64,000 nucleotides of DNA from Butyricimonas sp. Marseille-P3923 (lineage in GTDB: Bacteria; Bacteroidota; Bacteroidia; Bacteroidales; Marinifilaceae). The position numbers and the translations under genes were made by a program. The stretch covers positions 1,302,001 to 1,366,000 of the forward strand of contig NZ_FXXL01000006.1 of assembly GCF_900184685.1 (NCBI RefSeq), given 5' to 3'. The notes beneath the pieces are model-generated. The model made no database searches. It was given only the letters and a program-made list of their open reading frames with translations, and was not told where the DNA came from. Position 1 is the first letter of the stretch, and each line of letters begins with the position of its first letter. This document shows, piece by piece, positions 46,277-54,623 of the stretch.

Positions 46277-47605
46277 ATGGGATTTCGGATAGATAAACAA
46301 ACTTTGAACGACTTGGTGATATTGAGCGCCGGGGCTAACAAATCGGTGTACGAAATCTTCAACAGGACGCATACGCGAGGAGGGGCAAAAGTACTGGAAG
46401 AGATGTTCCAGTACCCCCTTTCCGAATACGATTTGATTGCTAACCGGAGTGCGGCGATACGTTATTATCAAGAGTGCGGGATGGAATTTCCGTTTAGAGC
46501 GGCTATTTTCGATGCCATCGAGTTTTATCTGGATAACACGGATACCCGTAGTCAATTGATGAGTCAGAATAATACGCTGGAATGGAAAGTGAAAAATCTG
46601 ATGGGAGCCGAAACGGGATATACATGGATACAAAACGGTATTCTGGGATGTCTTGAATTGTTGAATACCTTGAATGATTTTCTGAATAAAACCGGAAGCA
46701 CGGACAGTAAAGACGTGACCGAGGTAAATGTGAACTTGAAGAATTTGTTGGACAATGAAAAGTGGGCATGGTACGCGGGTAAGAAAAAGATAAATTACGA
46801 GGAAGCCGTCGTCTATGACCGGATTCTTCGGTTCGAGGAACGGGAGAATTTCCGAAAGATACTTCATTACGTTTATTTGATGGATGTATATATCGCCGTG
46901 GCACGGGTCGCTAAGGAACGAGGGTTTGCTTTTGCTTCCGTGCTTCCTGCCGAGCGCAACGTGTTGAAGATAAAAGGTGTTTTCCATCCGTTTTTGGCGA
47001 AACCGATAGGCAACACGATCGAGGTCGACGAGAATAGCAATATCATTTTTCTCACGGGAGCCAATATGGCGGGGAAATCCACGTTTATGAAAACTTTTTC
47101 CATCGCGATATTCCTTGCGCACGTGGGGTTCCCCGTTCCGGCGGAAGCGATGGAGTTCTCCGTGCGCAACGGGATGTTCACGACTATTAATCTGCCCGAT
47201 AACCTAAGCATGGGATATAGCCATTTCTATGCGGAGGTATTACGTTTGAAGAAAGTCGTGATGCAATTGCAACAGACCAAGAATCTCGTGATCGTGTTCG
47301 ACGAACTTTTCCGGGGTACGAATGTCAAGGATGCTTATGATGCCACGCTTGCCGTGACGGAAGCCTTCGCGGGTGTTCCCAATTGCTTGTTTTTGATTTC
47401 TACACATATCATAGAAGTCGGTTTAGTTTTGAAAGAACGGTGTAAGAATATTCGTTTTGTTTATCTTCCGACTAAAATGGAGGGGAGCAAACCGGTTTAT
47501 ACTTATCGGCTGGCAGAGGGGATCACGAATGACCGACACGGAATGATTATCATCAATAACGAGAGAATCATTGATATTATAAACGGGGAAGGAGGAAAAT
47601 CATGA
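46277..47605 (+). CDS. MutS-like ATPase, first of a tandem pair
   Basis: A 442-residue protein with a MutS core/lever-like helical part (about 1-220) and the MutS domain V ATPase: Walker A TGANMAGKST (260-269), the SMGYSHFYAEVLRL region, Walker B VIVFDELFRGTN and the helix-turn near LISTHIIEVG. The mismatch-recognition domain I (with its Phe-x-Glu) and the connector are absent, so it is not a canonical mismatch-repair MutS. It overlaps the next gene by four bases and follows the ABC permease by 18 bases. A role in DNA metabolism is possible but the neighbourhood points to an unknown process. Confidence 0.85.
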   Translation: MGFRIDKQTLNDLVILSAGANKSVYEIFNRTHTRGGAKVLEEMFQYPLSEYDLIANRSAAIRYYQECGMEFPFRAAIFDAIEFYLDNTDTRSQLMSQNNTLEWKVKNLMGAETGYTWIQNGILGCLELLNTLNDFLNKTGSTDSKDVTEVNVNLKNLLDNEKWAWYAGKKKINYEEAVVYDRILRFEERENFRKILHYVYLMDVYIAVARVAKERGFAFASVLPAERNVLKIKGVFHPFLAKPIGNTIEVDENSNIIFLTGANMAGKSTFMKTFSIAIFLAHVGFPVPAEAMEFSVRNGMFTTINLPDNLSMGYSHFYAEVLRLKKVVMQLQQTKNLVIVFDELFRGTNVKDAYDATLAVTEAFAGVPNCLFLISTHIIEVGLVLKERCKNIRFVYLPTKMEGSKPVYTYRLAEGITNDRHGMIIINNERIIDIINGEGGKS

Positions 47606-48930
47606 GTTTTGAAACGGATAAACAGACTTTGGACGATTTGAACATATTGGGTAAGTATAGCAGTAATTCGGTTTATAGCCTGTTTGGTGGATTGGTAACC
47701 AGAGGGGCGGAACGATTAATGGATCAGATGTTTACCCATCTCTTGACGGATGCTGAAGAGATCAACCGGAGAACAGCGATTTTCCGTTATTTTAAAACGC
47801 ATGCTCTTGAATTTCCCGGTGATTCCGAGGAACTGGAAGAGATCGACCAGTACATAGGGAATGCCGGGCGTACATCTTGGTTTGTCAATTTGTTGTTGCT
47901 GTGCAAAATGAAGTCTTTGGAGTTGATTAGTAAAGACGAGCATTTTGGCATCTGGCGTGCCGGCATGGAAGCGACTATTCATTTCTTGCGTGAAAGCAAA
48001 GCGTTTCTCGAGCGGGTGAATGAAGATATAGCGGACAATCCATTGGAAGAACGAGTGAAGTGGGGATTGAATTTGTTGAATAATAAGGCTTTTGCCCGGT
48101 TGTTGGAAGATACGACACGACCTTTGAGTTTCGGTCAGATGTTTTCTGTCGACCGTTTGTTGCGGAGCGTATGGCTCAAGCCGTTGCAGGAGTTACTCGG
48201 CCTTTTCTGCGAGATAGACCTTTACATAGTGGTCGGACGAGTGGCTCGTGAATATGACTTCTGTTTCGCGGAAGCCATGAAAGAGGGAGAGGTATCTATC
48301 GAGATAAAAGGTTTGCATCATCCCTGCATCCGTAAGGCTGTTTCCAACGATCTTTCCATAACCCGCCAGAAGAATATCTTTTTCCTGACGGGAGCGAATA
48401 TGGCGGGGAAGTCCACGCTCATGAAATCTTTCGGTATCGCGGTGTATATGGCACACATGGGATTCCCCGTGGCTGCCAGAGAAATGCGTTTTACCGTGCA
48501 GGACGGGATGTATACCTCTATCAATGTGCCGGATAATATAAACATGGGATACAGTCATTTTTACGCGGAAGTGCTTCGGGTGAAGAAAGTGGCTATCGAG
48601 GTGAGCCTTTCCAAACGGCTCGTGGTGATCTTCGATGAACTTTTCAAGGGTACGAATGTCAAAGATGCTTATGATGCCACGTATGCCGTGACCTCGGCTT
48701 TGGCAAAGCGCCACGCTTGTTCCTTTATGATCTCGACGCATATCATCGAGGTCGGTCATGAGTTGGGTAAAAATTGCGATAATGCAACCTTTGCTTACTT
48801 GCCCACGGTGATGAACGGGAGTGTACCGACTTACACCTATAAGTTGGAACCGGGAATAACCAATGATAAACACGGTATGATAATCATTAATAATGAGCGG
48901 ATTGTCGAGCTGATTAGGGAAGTGAAGTAA
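47602..48930 (+). CDS. MutS-like ATPase, second of a tandem pair
   Basis: A second 442-residue MutS-related ATPase, paralogous to the gene at 46277 through its whole length (SFETDKQTLDDLNILGKYSSNSVYSLF versus GFRIDKQTLNDLVILSAGANKSVYEIF). Walker A TGANMAGKST starts at residue 263; Walker B is VVIFDELFKGTN; both ATPase centres look intact. Identical length and coupled translation (ATGA overlap) suggest a heterodimer, as MutS ATPases work as dimers. Domain I is missing here too. A terminator hairpin follows. Confidence 0.85.
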   Translation: MSFETDKQTLDDLNILGKYSSNSVYSLFGGLVTRGAERLMDQMFTHLLTDAEEINRRTAIFRYFKTHALEFPGDSEELEEIDQYIGNAGRTSWFVNLLLLCKMKSLELISKDEHFGIWRAGMEATIHFLRESKAFLERVNEDIADNPLEERVKWGLNLLNNKAFARLLEDTTRPLSFGQMFSVDRLLRSVWLKPLQELLGLFCEIDLYIVVGRVAREYDFCFAEAMKEGEVSIEIKGLHHPCIRKAVSNDLSITRQKNIFFLTGANMAGKSTLMKSFGIAVYMAHMGFPVAAREMRFTVQDGMYTSINVPDNINMGYSHFYAEVLRVKKVAIEVSLSKRLVVIFDELFKGTNVKDAYDATYAVTSALAKRHACSFMISTHIIEVGHELGKNCDNATFAYLPTVMNGSVPTYTYKLEPGITNDKHGMIIINNERIVELIREVK

Positions 48931-48951
48931 AGGGAATATTCCGGATGATAT

Positions 48952-48995
48952 AATTACCTCGTCGATGATTAATTGTCGATGAGGTAATTTGTTTT
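48952..48995 (+). terminator. Terminator of the ABC/MutS-like operon
   Basis: A 14-bp stem with one G-T pair (AATTACCTCGTCGA at 48952-48965, TCGATGAGGTAATT at 48976-48989) is followed by TGTTTT, 21 bases after the stop. Confidence 0.82.
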
Positions 48996-49015
48996 ATAGC
49001 TAATTACTGGTGTGG

Positions 49016-49046
49016 TTGTTTTTCTCGATTATATCGTTTATTTTTG
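49016..49046 (+). promoter_or_regulatory. Bacteroidota-type promoter for the locus C sigma factor
   Basis: TTG (49016-49018), a 20-base spacer and TATTTTTG (49039-49046) match the consensus. The start of transcription would be near 49053, so the leader is very short and the GTG at 49012 cannot be the start codon. Confidence 0.62.
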
Positions 49047-49059
49047 CTGTGATAGTAAT

Positions 49060-49629
49060 ATGTACATGGAAGATAAGGAAATCGATATTTTAATTCGTTT
49101 GCAGAAGCGTGACCGGGAAGCGTTTCGGTTTCTTTACGAGCAGTATTTTGCTAAAATGGTTTTATTTGCCGAGAGTTACTTGTATGACGAGGAGGAGGCG
49201 AAAGATCTGGTACAGGATTTATTTTTTTATATCTGGGATCACGCGAAGACCTTGCAGGTGATGACCTCTTTGAAAGCATATCTTTATACCTCTTTGCGGA
49301 ATCGCTGTCTGAATGTGTTGCGTGAACGTAAAATCCGGGATGAGCATAACGATAAGTTATTTGAAGCACAATTGTTTTCCGGGACGGAAGATGTTGTGAT
49401 TGATGAAGAAGTACAGCGGCGTCTGCAAGAAGCCTTAGACTCATTGCCGGATCGGTGCAAAGAGATTATCCTGTTGAAGGTGGTGGAAGGAAAGAAGAAT
49501 CGGGAAATAGCCGAGCAATTGGATATTGCCGAAACGACGGTAAAGACTCAGGTACAACGGGCATACCGGATGTTGCGTGAGAAGTTGGTGCCGATTCTAT
49601 TGTTGATAGAATGGCTCCAGCAGGGGTAA
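49060..49629 (+). CDS. FecI-type ECF sigma factor (locus C)
   Basis: A 189-residue ECF sigma factor. Region 2 about 14-80 (REAFRFLYEQYFAKMVLFAESYL, EEAKDLVQDLFFYIW); region 4 about 118-175 (LPDRCKEIILLKVVEGKKNREIAEQ, LDIAETTVKTQVQRAYRML). ATG 49060 or 49066 starts the gene; a promoter just upstream excludes the earlier GTG. It heads the locus C operon and pairs with the FecR at 49726. The C-terminal LVPILLLIEWLQQG is hydrophobic, as in many members of this group. Confidence 0.93.
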   Translation: MYMEDKEIDILIRLQKRDREAFRFLYEQYFAKMVLFAESYLYDEEEAKDLVQDLFFYIWDHAKTLQVMTSLKAYLYTSLRNRCLNVLRERKIRDEHNDKLFEAQLFSGTEDVVIDEEVQRRLQEALDSLPDRCKEIILLKVVEGKKNREIAEQLDIAETTVKTQVQRAYRMLREKLVPILLLIEWLQQG

Positions 49630-49659
49630 TGCGTTCGTGAGCTTAAAAATATTTTGTTA

Positions 49660-49704
49660 AAATCATTTTTTTTGTACTCCGTTTTTTATTCCGGTGTGTC
49701 TTAG
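49660..49704 (+). promoter_or_regulatory. Conserved T-rich sigma/anti-sigma junction motif (locus C)
   Basis: TCATTTTTTTTGTACTCC-GTTTTTT followed by GTGTGTCTT lies in the 96-base gap and closely matches the locus B copy, less closely the locus A copy. A promoter recognised by the ECF sigmas is inferred. Confidence 0.45.
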
Positions 49705-49725
49705 GTGTGTAATTGTGATGAAACT

Positions 49726-50877
49726 ATGACAGACAGGATGCATATAAATTGGGATATCATTGTGCGACGGCTATTGCATGAATCTTCGGAAGAGGAGAAT
49801 CAGCTAGTGGAGAAATGGCTTGCGGAGGATGAAGCGAACCGGGAATATTACCGGAAGGCGAAGCATTACTTTGACGTGTACTACACGGGAGAGGAGTCCC
49901 GGAAAGTAGATTCGGAAGGTGCGTGGGCGGAGTTCGTTACTTATACCGATAAGTCTTCCCGTAAATTTTTATGGAAGAAAGTCATCGGGTATGCTGCAGC
50001 GGTGCTTATACTTTTTGGGGTGGGATTCACGTATTGGATGTCGGATAGCCGGGTAGAACAGCCGGAGGCGGTAGCCGTGAATCAACCGTTGAAACCGGGT
50101 ACGATGAAAGCGTTTTTAGTATTTAATTCGGGAGAACAAATTGCGTTGACCGATTCGTCCGTGTTGGAACGGGTGGTTGAGGAGTACAAGCAAAAAATGG
50201 TGACCTCTCGCGATATGCAACAGGAAAAAGAAGAATATAATACACTTGTTATTCCAAGAGGAGGTGAGTACAATTTGGTATTGGCAGATGGGACAAGTGT
50301 GAAACTGAATTCCGATTCGAAATTGAGTTTCCCGGAGAGGTTTATCGGGAAAGAGAGAAGGGTACGATTGGAAGGTGAGGCTCTATTTCAAGTGGTAAAG
50401 GACACGGGGCATCCTTTTATCGTGGAAACGGAAAATGGAGAGGTCGAAGTTTTGGGAACGGTGTTTAACGTGAACGCGTATCCCGATGAAGAATTCGTGC
50501 AAACCACGCTGGTAGAGGGGAAGGTAGCATTCCAAGGAACAGGAATGCCGGATGCATTGGTAATTACTCCCGGAGAACAAGTAACCTACGATAAAGAAAC
50601 CCGGGAAGCGGATGTCGTGAAAGTAGACACGGAAATCTACACGGCATGGGCTGAGGGGAAATGGATTATCGAGGGCGAGAGATTGGAAAATATCATGAAA
50701 CAACTGGCTCGTTGGTATGATGTGAAAGTTTTTTATCAAAACCTGCGAGTCAAGGATTTAGTTTTCACGGGTGACTTGGAAAAATACAATAACTGCGAGG
50801 TCATATTGAATATTATATCCATGACGACAAACGTGGTTTTTGAAGTAAAGGATAATACTATAACTGTAAAAATGTAA
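49726..50877 (+). CDS. FecR-type anti-sigma factor (locus C)
   Basis: A 383-residue membrane anti-sigma factor. Cytoplasmic N-terminus with the WDIIVRRLLHESSEEENQLVEKWL helix pair, membrane segment about 86-106 (VIGYAAAVLILFGVGFTYWM), FecR domain about 175-275 (VIPRGGEYNLVLADGTSVKLNS, GEALFQVVKDTGHPFIV, VEVLGTVFNVNAY) and C-terminal DUF4974-like domain (RLENIMKQLARWYDVKVFY...NTITV). Start ATG 49726; 49738 is possible and a GTG at 49705 less so. It links the STN domain of the SusC at 50966 to the sigma at 49060. Confidence 0.92.
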   Translation: MTDRMHINWDIIVRRLLHESSEEENQLVEKWLAEDEANREYYRKAKHYFDVYYTGEESRKVDSEGAWAEFVTYTDKSSRKFLWKKVIGYAAAVLILFGVGFTYWMSDSRVEQPEAVAVNQPLKPGTMKAFLVFNSGEQIALTDSSVLERVVEEYKQKMVTSRDMQQEKEEYNTLVIPRGGEYNLVLADGTSVKLNSDSKLSFPERFIGKERRVRLEGEALFQVVKDTGHPFIVETENGEVEVLGTVFNVNAYPDEEFVQTTLVEGKVAFQGTGMPDALVITPGEQVTYDKETREADVVKVDTEIYTAWAEGKWIIEGERLENIMKQLARWYDVKVFYQNLRVKDLVFTGDLEKYNNCEVILNIISMTTNVVFEVKDNTITVKM

Positions 50878-50887
50878 TAAATAAAAA

Positions 50888-50914
50888 CCGGAAGGTGTTG
50901 CGACCACCTGCCGG
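50888..50914 (+). other. Stem-loop between fecR and susC (locus C)
   Basis: CCGG-A-AGGTG (50888-50897) pairs with CACCT-G-CCGG (50905-50914) with one mismatch and a 7-base loop. It starts ten bases after the fecR stop, about 50 bases before susC. No U tract follows. Confidence 0.55.
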
Positions 50915-50965
50915 CTGAAAATGTGTTAATCTTTGTATCAATCTTAACATTAACAAGACAAATGT

Positions 50966-53900
50966 ATGAAAAAAAATCGAAACGAGGGCTACCCCGCTAA
51001 GTGGGTATGTCTAAAAAAAATGATTTTAGTGATGAAACTGACGTGTTTTTTTACGGTGCTCTTACTATTACAAGTTTCGGCGGCAACTTACTCGCAGAAG
51101 CGGGTGAACTTGGATGTCGAGAATGTAAGCATGTTGGATGTAATTCAAGAATTACGCCAGCAGACGGGCTATAAATTCTTTTTTAATCACAACGAATTAG
51201 AAAAGGTGAAAGATGTTTCCGCGAAGTTCGAGAACGAGGAGTTGGAGAAGGTATTGGATGCGATTCTCGGGAAAGTGAATTTGGCTTATCGCGTGGAGCA
51301 AGGTGTGATTATTATTGTATCGGGCAAGGGAAATGACGAGAAAAAGGAAGTTGTACGTATCACGGGAAAAGTGACGGACGAGAAAAAACAGCCGCTTCCC
51401 GGGGTAACTGTTATCGTGAAAGGTTTGACGCTGGGGACAGCTACCGATACGAAGGGAGCGTTCTCGTTGACTTTACCGAAAGCAGAGAATATATCGTTGC
51501 TTTTTTCATTTATCGGGATGGAAACACAAGAAGTGAAATACACGGGGCAGGATACTCTTCGTGTTGTCATGAAAGAATCAGCCGAACAATTGGATGAAGT
51601 GATCGTGCGAACCGGGTATCAGAATATTGATAAGCGTAAGTTGACCAGTGCCGTGCAAACCATCAAGATGGACGATATAAGGGTTGCGGGAGTGAACACC
51701 ATCGACCAGATGTTGGAAGGACGTATTCCGGGTATGATTTTCATGCAGAACTCCGGTCAGGTGGGTGCCGCACCGAAATTGAGGATACGGGGTACCTCGA
51801 CTGTTCTGGGCAATAGGGAGCCGTTGTGGGTGCTGGACGGGGTGGTTTTGACCGATCCGGTGAACGTGGATCCGGCACAAATCAATGACTTGGACTTCGT
51901 GAATCTGTTGGGGAATGCCATTTCGGGATTGAATCCTAACGATATAGAACAAATCGACGTGTTGAAGGATGCTTCGGCAACGGCTCTTTACGGTGCTAAA
52001 GCGGGTAACGGGGTGATTGTGATCACGACGAAAAAAGGGAAGGCTGGTCCTCCCAGCGTGACTTATTCCGGAACGGCTTCTTTTACACGGCGTCCGCGTT
52101 ACAGCGACCGGGCTATATATCTGATGAATTCAAAGGAGCGGGTAGATGTTTCCCGAGAGTTGGTAGAGCGGGGTGTTTATTATAACAATGTGGATAGCTG
52201 GGTAGGATACGAGGCTGTGGTACAAGATTATTACAATGGTGCGATTGATTATAAGGAGTATAACCGGTTGGTTTCGTATTACGAGACATTGAACACGGAT
52301 TGGTTTGATATTGTGTGTCAAGATGTGTTTTCACATAACCATACGTTAAGCCTGTCGGGTGGTTCTACCAATATCCGCTATTATGCTTCTCTCGGGATGA
52401 GCGATGAGAACGGGGCTATAAAAGGCGAGAATAACAAACGCTATTCAACGACGTTGAACTTGACGGCTAATTACGAGCGTTTTACTGCACGCTTCCAACT
52501 TCAGGGAAATGTATCGAGCCGTGATTACAATCCTTCGGAATTAGGCGTTTTGGATTATGCTTATAACATGAGTCGTGCCGTTCCGGCTTTTAATCCCGAT
52601 GGTTCCCGTTATTTTTATCAGCGGACGGGTAGCACTATGCCGGTGTTTAATTTCAACGTGTTGAACGAAATGGATAATTCCGGGGATAAAACCAAGGGAA
52701 GCGCTATTAATATGCAGGCACATATCGGTTACAACGTTATTGACGATTTAAAACTGGAGGGGACATTATCTTACGCGGTAAGCAACACGAATCAGGAGAT
52801 TTATTTCACGGAGGATACCTATTACGTGCATAAGTTACGTGCCGACCAGACGGAACGGAATGACTTGTGTCCTATCGGTGGTGAATTGCGGAAAAGTGAG
52901 GTGCGCAATACCAGTTGGATGGCCCGGGTGCAAGCAAATTACGTCAAGAACGTGGGAAAAGAGGGTAAGCATAACGTGAGTGGTTCTGCCGGTTTGGAAT
53001 TGAATTCTCAAAGATACGATGGCTTCAATATTACACGTCGTGGGTATCATAGAGATCGGGGTAAATTGTTTTCTTCTATTCCCCAGACGTACACGGGATA
53101 TTATAACCAATTTATGGCAAGTGCCAATGCTTTGGGGGTTATCACGGAAAATTTGACAAATTCGGTAGCGTGGTATGCGATGGCCGGGTACGATTATGAC
53201 AACCGCTATATGTTGAATTTGCATATTCGAGGGGAGGCTTCCAATTTATTCGGGTCACGGGCAAATGATCGAATGATGCCGATTTGGGCGTTGTCCGGTC
53301 GTTGGAACGTGAAGCAGGATATTTTGAAATCTGTTGATTGGGTGGATGACATCGCGTTAAGGGGTTCTTTCGGTTATCAGGGGAATATGTTGAGTAACCA
53401 GACCCCGAATATGATTATTAGGCAAGATATTGACTATTCAGGGAAATACGGTGAGTTTAATTCGAAGGTAGCCCATTACCCGAATCCTGATTTAAGATGG
53501 GAAAAGACAGCCTCCACGAACGTTACATTGGATTTTTCGCTTTTGAAAAACAAGATTAACGGTTCGGTTTCATACTATTATAAAAAGACACGGGATGCAT
53601 TTTTGACCAAGACTATTTCCGAAATCAATGGAACCAAGCAATACGTGGTAAATAGCGGGACGCTTGTAAACAAGGGAATAGAGGTGAGTTTGAATTTTAC
53701 CCCGATCAATCGTGCCGGGCTGGATGGCGGGAAGAGAGGGTTTGTTTGGCGCATAGATCCTCAGTTGGGACAGGTGTTGAATGAATTGGTAAATAGTGCG
53801 ATAAATAACCGGAATAACGTGTTGCGGGATGAGATCAAGTATACCGATATGTTGACCGGTGACGTGGATATTGCCGGGGAGCCTTTGAATACATTCTATT

Positions 53901-54613
53901 CATATCGCTTTAAAGGATTGAGTCCGGTAGACGGTTCTCCTGTTTTTTACGGGGCGGAGGATGAATTGCAGGATGAGCTGAGCAAGAAATATAACAATAT
54001 GGAACGGGAAGATGTCTTTTTGGAGGTAATGGAGAGATCAGGACGGCGTGAGCCTTACCTGCAAGGGGGAATCTCGAATTATTTCGGGTATCGGAATTTC
54101 GGTTTATCGTTTAATCTGGCTTATAGTTTGGGTAACAAAATTCGTTTGTTGAAATTGTGTACCGAATACGGGACAACCAACCCCAATCCGTCAAGCAATT
54201 TGCGGCGTGAATTTGTAAATCGTTGGAGAAAGCCGGGTGACGAGAATTATACCAATATTCCTGCGTTGAATACAGTTGCGGGAGCCCATACTAATCCATG
54301 GTGGAATAGTGGATCGAATGTGACACATACAATTGCATCTAATATTTACGAGATGTATGATAATTCGGACATCCGGGTGGTAAGTGGAAATTACTTGCGC
54401 TTATCGTCGCTTTCTTTCCGTTACAACGTGGATGATCGGTTTTGCAAGAAATTAGGTCTTAAGTCTGCCTATATCAACTTGACGGGAACGAACTTGTTCA
54501 CGATAGCCCATAAAAAATTGCGGGGACAGGATCCTACCCAGTCCGGTTCGTCGCCGAGTGTAAATCTTTCGGTACGTCCGACTTACTCGTGTAATCTTAG
54601 TATCACTTTCTAA
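50966..54613 (+). CDS. SusC/RagA-family importer with STN signalling domain (locus C)
   Basis: A 1215-residue TonB-dependent outer-membrane importer. Basic N-region (KKNRNEGYPAKWVCLKK), signal peptide to about 42 (SAATYSQ), STN about 45-120 (NLDVENVSMLDVIQELRQQTGYKFFFN), CarboxypepD_reg about 132-203, plug about 211-358 (VRTGYQNIDKRKLTSAV, PLWVLDGVVLTDPVNVDPAQIN, LKDASATALYGAKAGNGVIVITTKKGK), barrel to SCNLSITF. Long stretches of the plug match the locus A SusC almost residue for residue, pointing to duplication of the cassette with ligand divergence in the barrel loops. Confidence 0.95.
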   Translation: MKKNRNEGYPAKWVCLKKMILVMKLTCFFTVLLLLQVSAATYSQKRVNLDVENVSMLDVIQELRQQTGYKFFFNHNELEKVKDVSAKFENEELEKVLDAILGKVNLAYRVEQGVIIIVSGKGNDEKKEVVRITGKVTDEKKQPLPGVTVIVKGLTLGTATDTKGAFSLTLPKAENISLLFSFIGMETQEVKYTGQDTLRVVMKESAEQLDEVIVRTGYQNIDKRKLTSAVQTIKMDDIRVAGVNTIDQMLEGRIPGMIFMQNSGQVGAAPKLRIRGTSTVLGNREPLWVLDGVVLTDPVNVDPAQINDLDFVNLLGNAISGLNPNDIEQIDVLKDASATALYGAKAGNGVIVITTKKGKAGPPSVTYSGTASFTRRPRYSDRAIYLMNSKERVDVSRELVERGVYYNNVDSWVGYEAVVQDYYNGAIDYKEYNRLVSYYETLNTDWFDIVCQDVFSHNHTLSLSGGSTNIRYYASLGMSDENGAIKGENNKRYSTTLNLTANYERFTARFQLQGNVSSRDYNPSELGVLDYAYNMSRAVPAFNPDGSRYFYQRTGSTMPVFNFNVLNEMDNSGDKTKGSAINMQAHIGYNVIDDLKLEGTLSYAVSNTNQEIYFTEDTYYVHKLRADQTERNDLCPIGGELRKSEVRNTSWMARVQANYVKNVGKEGKHNVSGSAGLELNSQRYDGFNITRRGYHRDRGKLFSSIPQTYTGYYNQFMASANALGVITENLTNSVAWYAMAGYDYDNRYMLNLHIRGEASNLFGSRANDRMMPIWALSGRWNVKQDILKSVDWVDDIALRGSFGYQGNMLSNQTPNMIIRQDIDYSGKYGEFNSKVAHYPNPDLRWEKTASTNVTLDFSLLKNKINGSVSYYYKKTRDAFLTKTISEINGTKQYVVNSGTLVNKGIEVSLNFTPINRAGLDGGKRGFVWRIDPQLGQVLNELVNSAINNRNNVLRDEIKYTDMLTGDVDIAGEPLNTFYSYRFKGLSPVDGSPVFYGAEDELQDELSKKYNNMEREDVFLEVMERSGRREPYLQGGISNYFGYRNFGLSFNLAYSLGNKIRLLKLCTEYGTTNPNPSSNLRREFVNRWRKPGDENYTNIPALNTVAGAHTNPWWNSGSNVTHTIASNIYEMYDNSDIRVVSGNYLRLSSLSFRYNVDDRFCKKLGLKSAYINLTGTNLFTIAHKKLRGQDPTQSGSSPSVNLSVRPTYSCNLSITF

Positions 54614-54623
54614 AATTTGAGCG

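Noticed and set aside
46211-47122. A 303-residue minus-strand frame
   Set aside because: It lies antisense to the end of the ABC permease and the first MutS-like gene, both with strong family motifs; no motif of its own.
46277-48930. Canonical mismatch-repair mutS genes
   Set aside because: Both proteins are only 442 residues and lack the N-terminal mismatch-recognition domain.
49012-49059. Upstream GTG extension of the locus C sigma factor
   Set aside because: A good promoter match occupies 49016-49046, so this stretch should not be translated.
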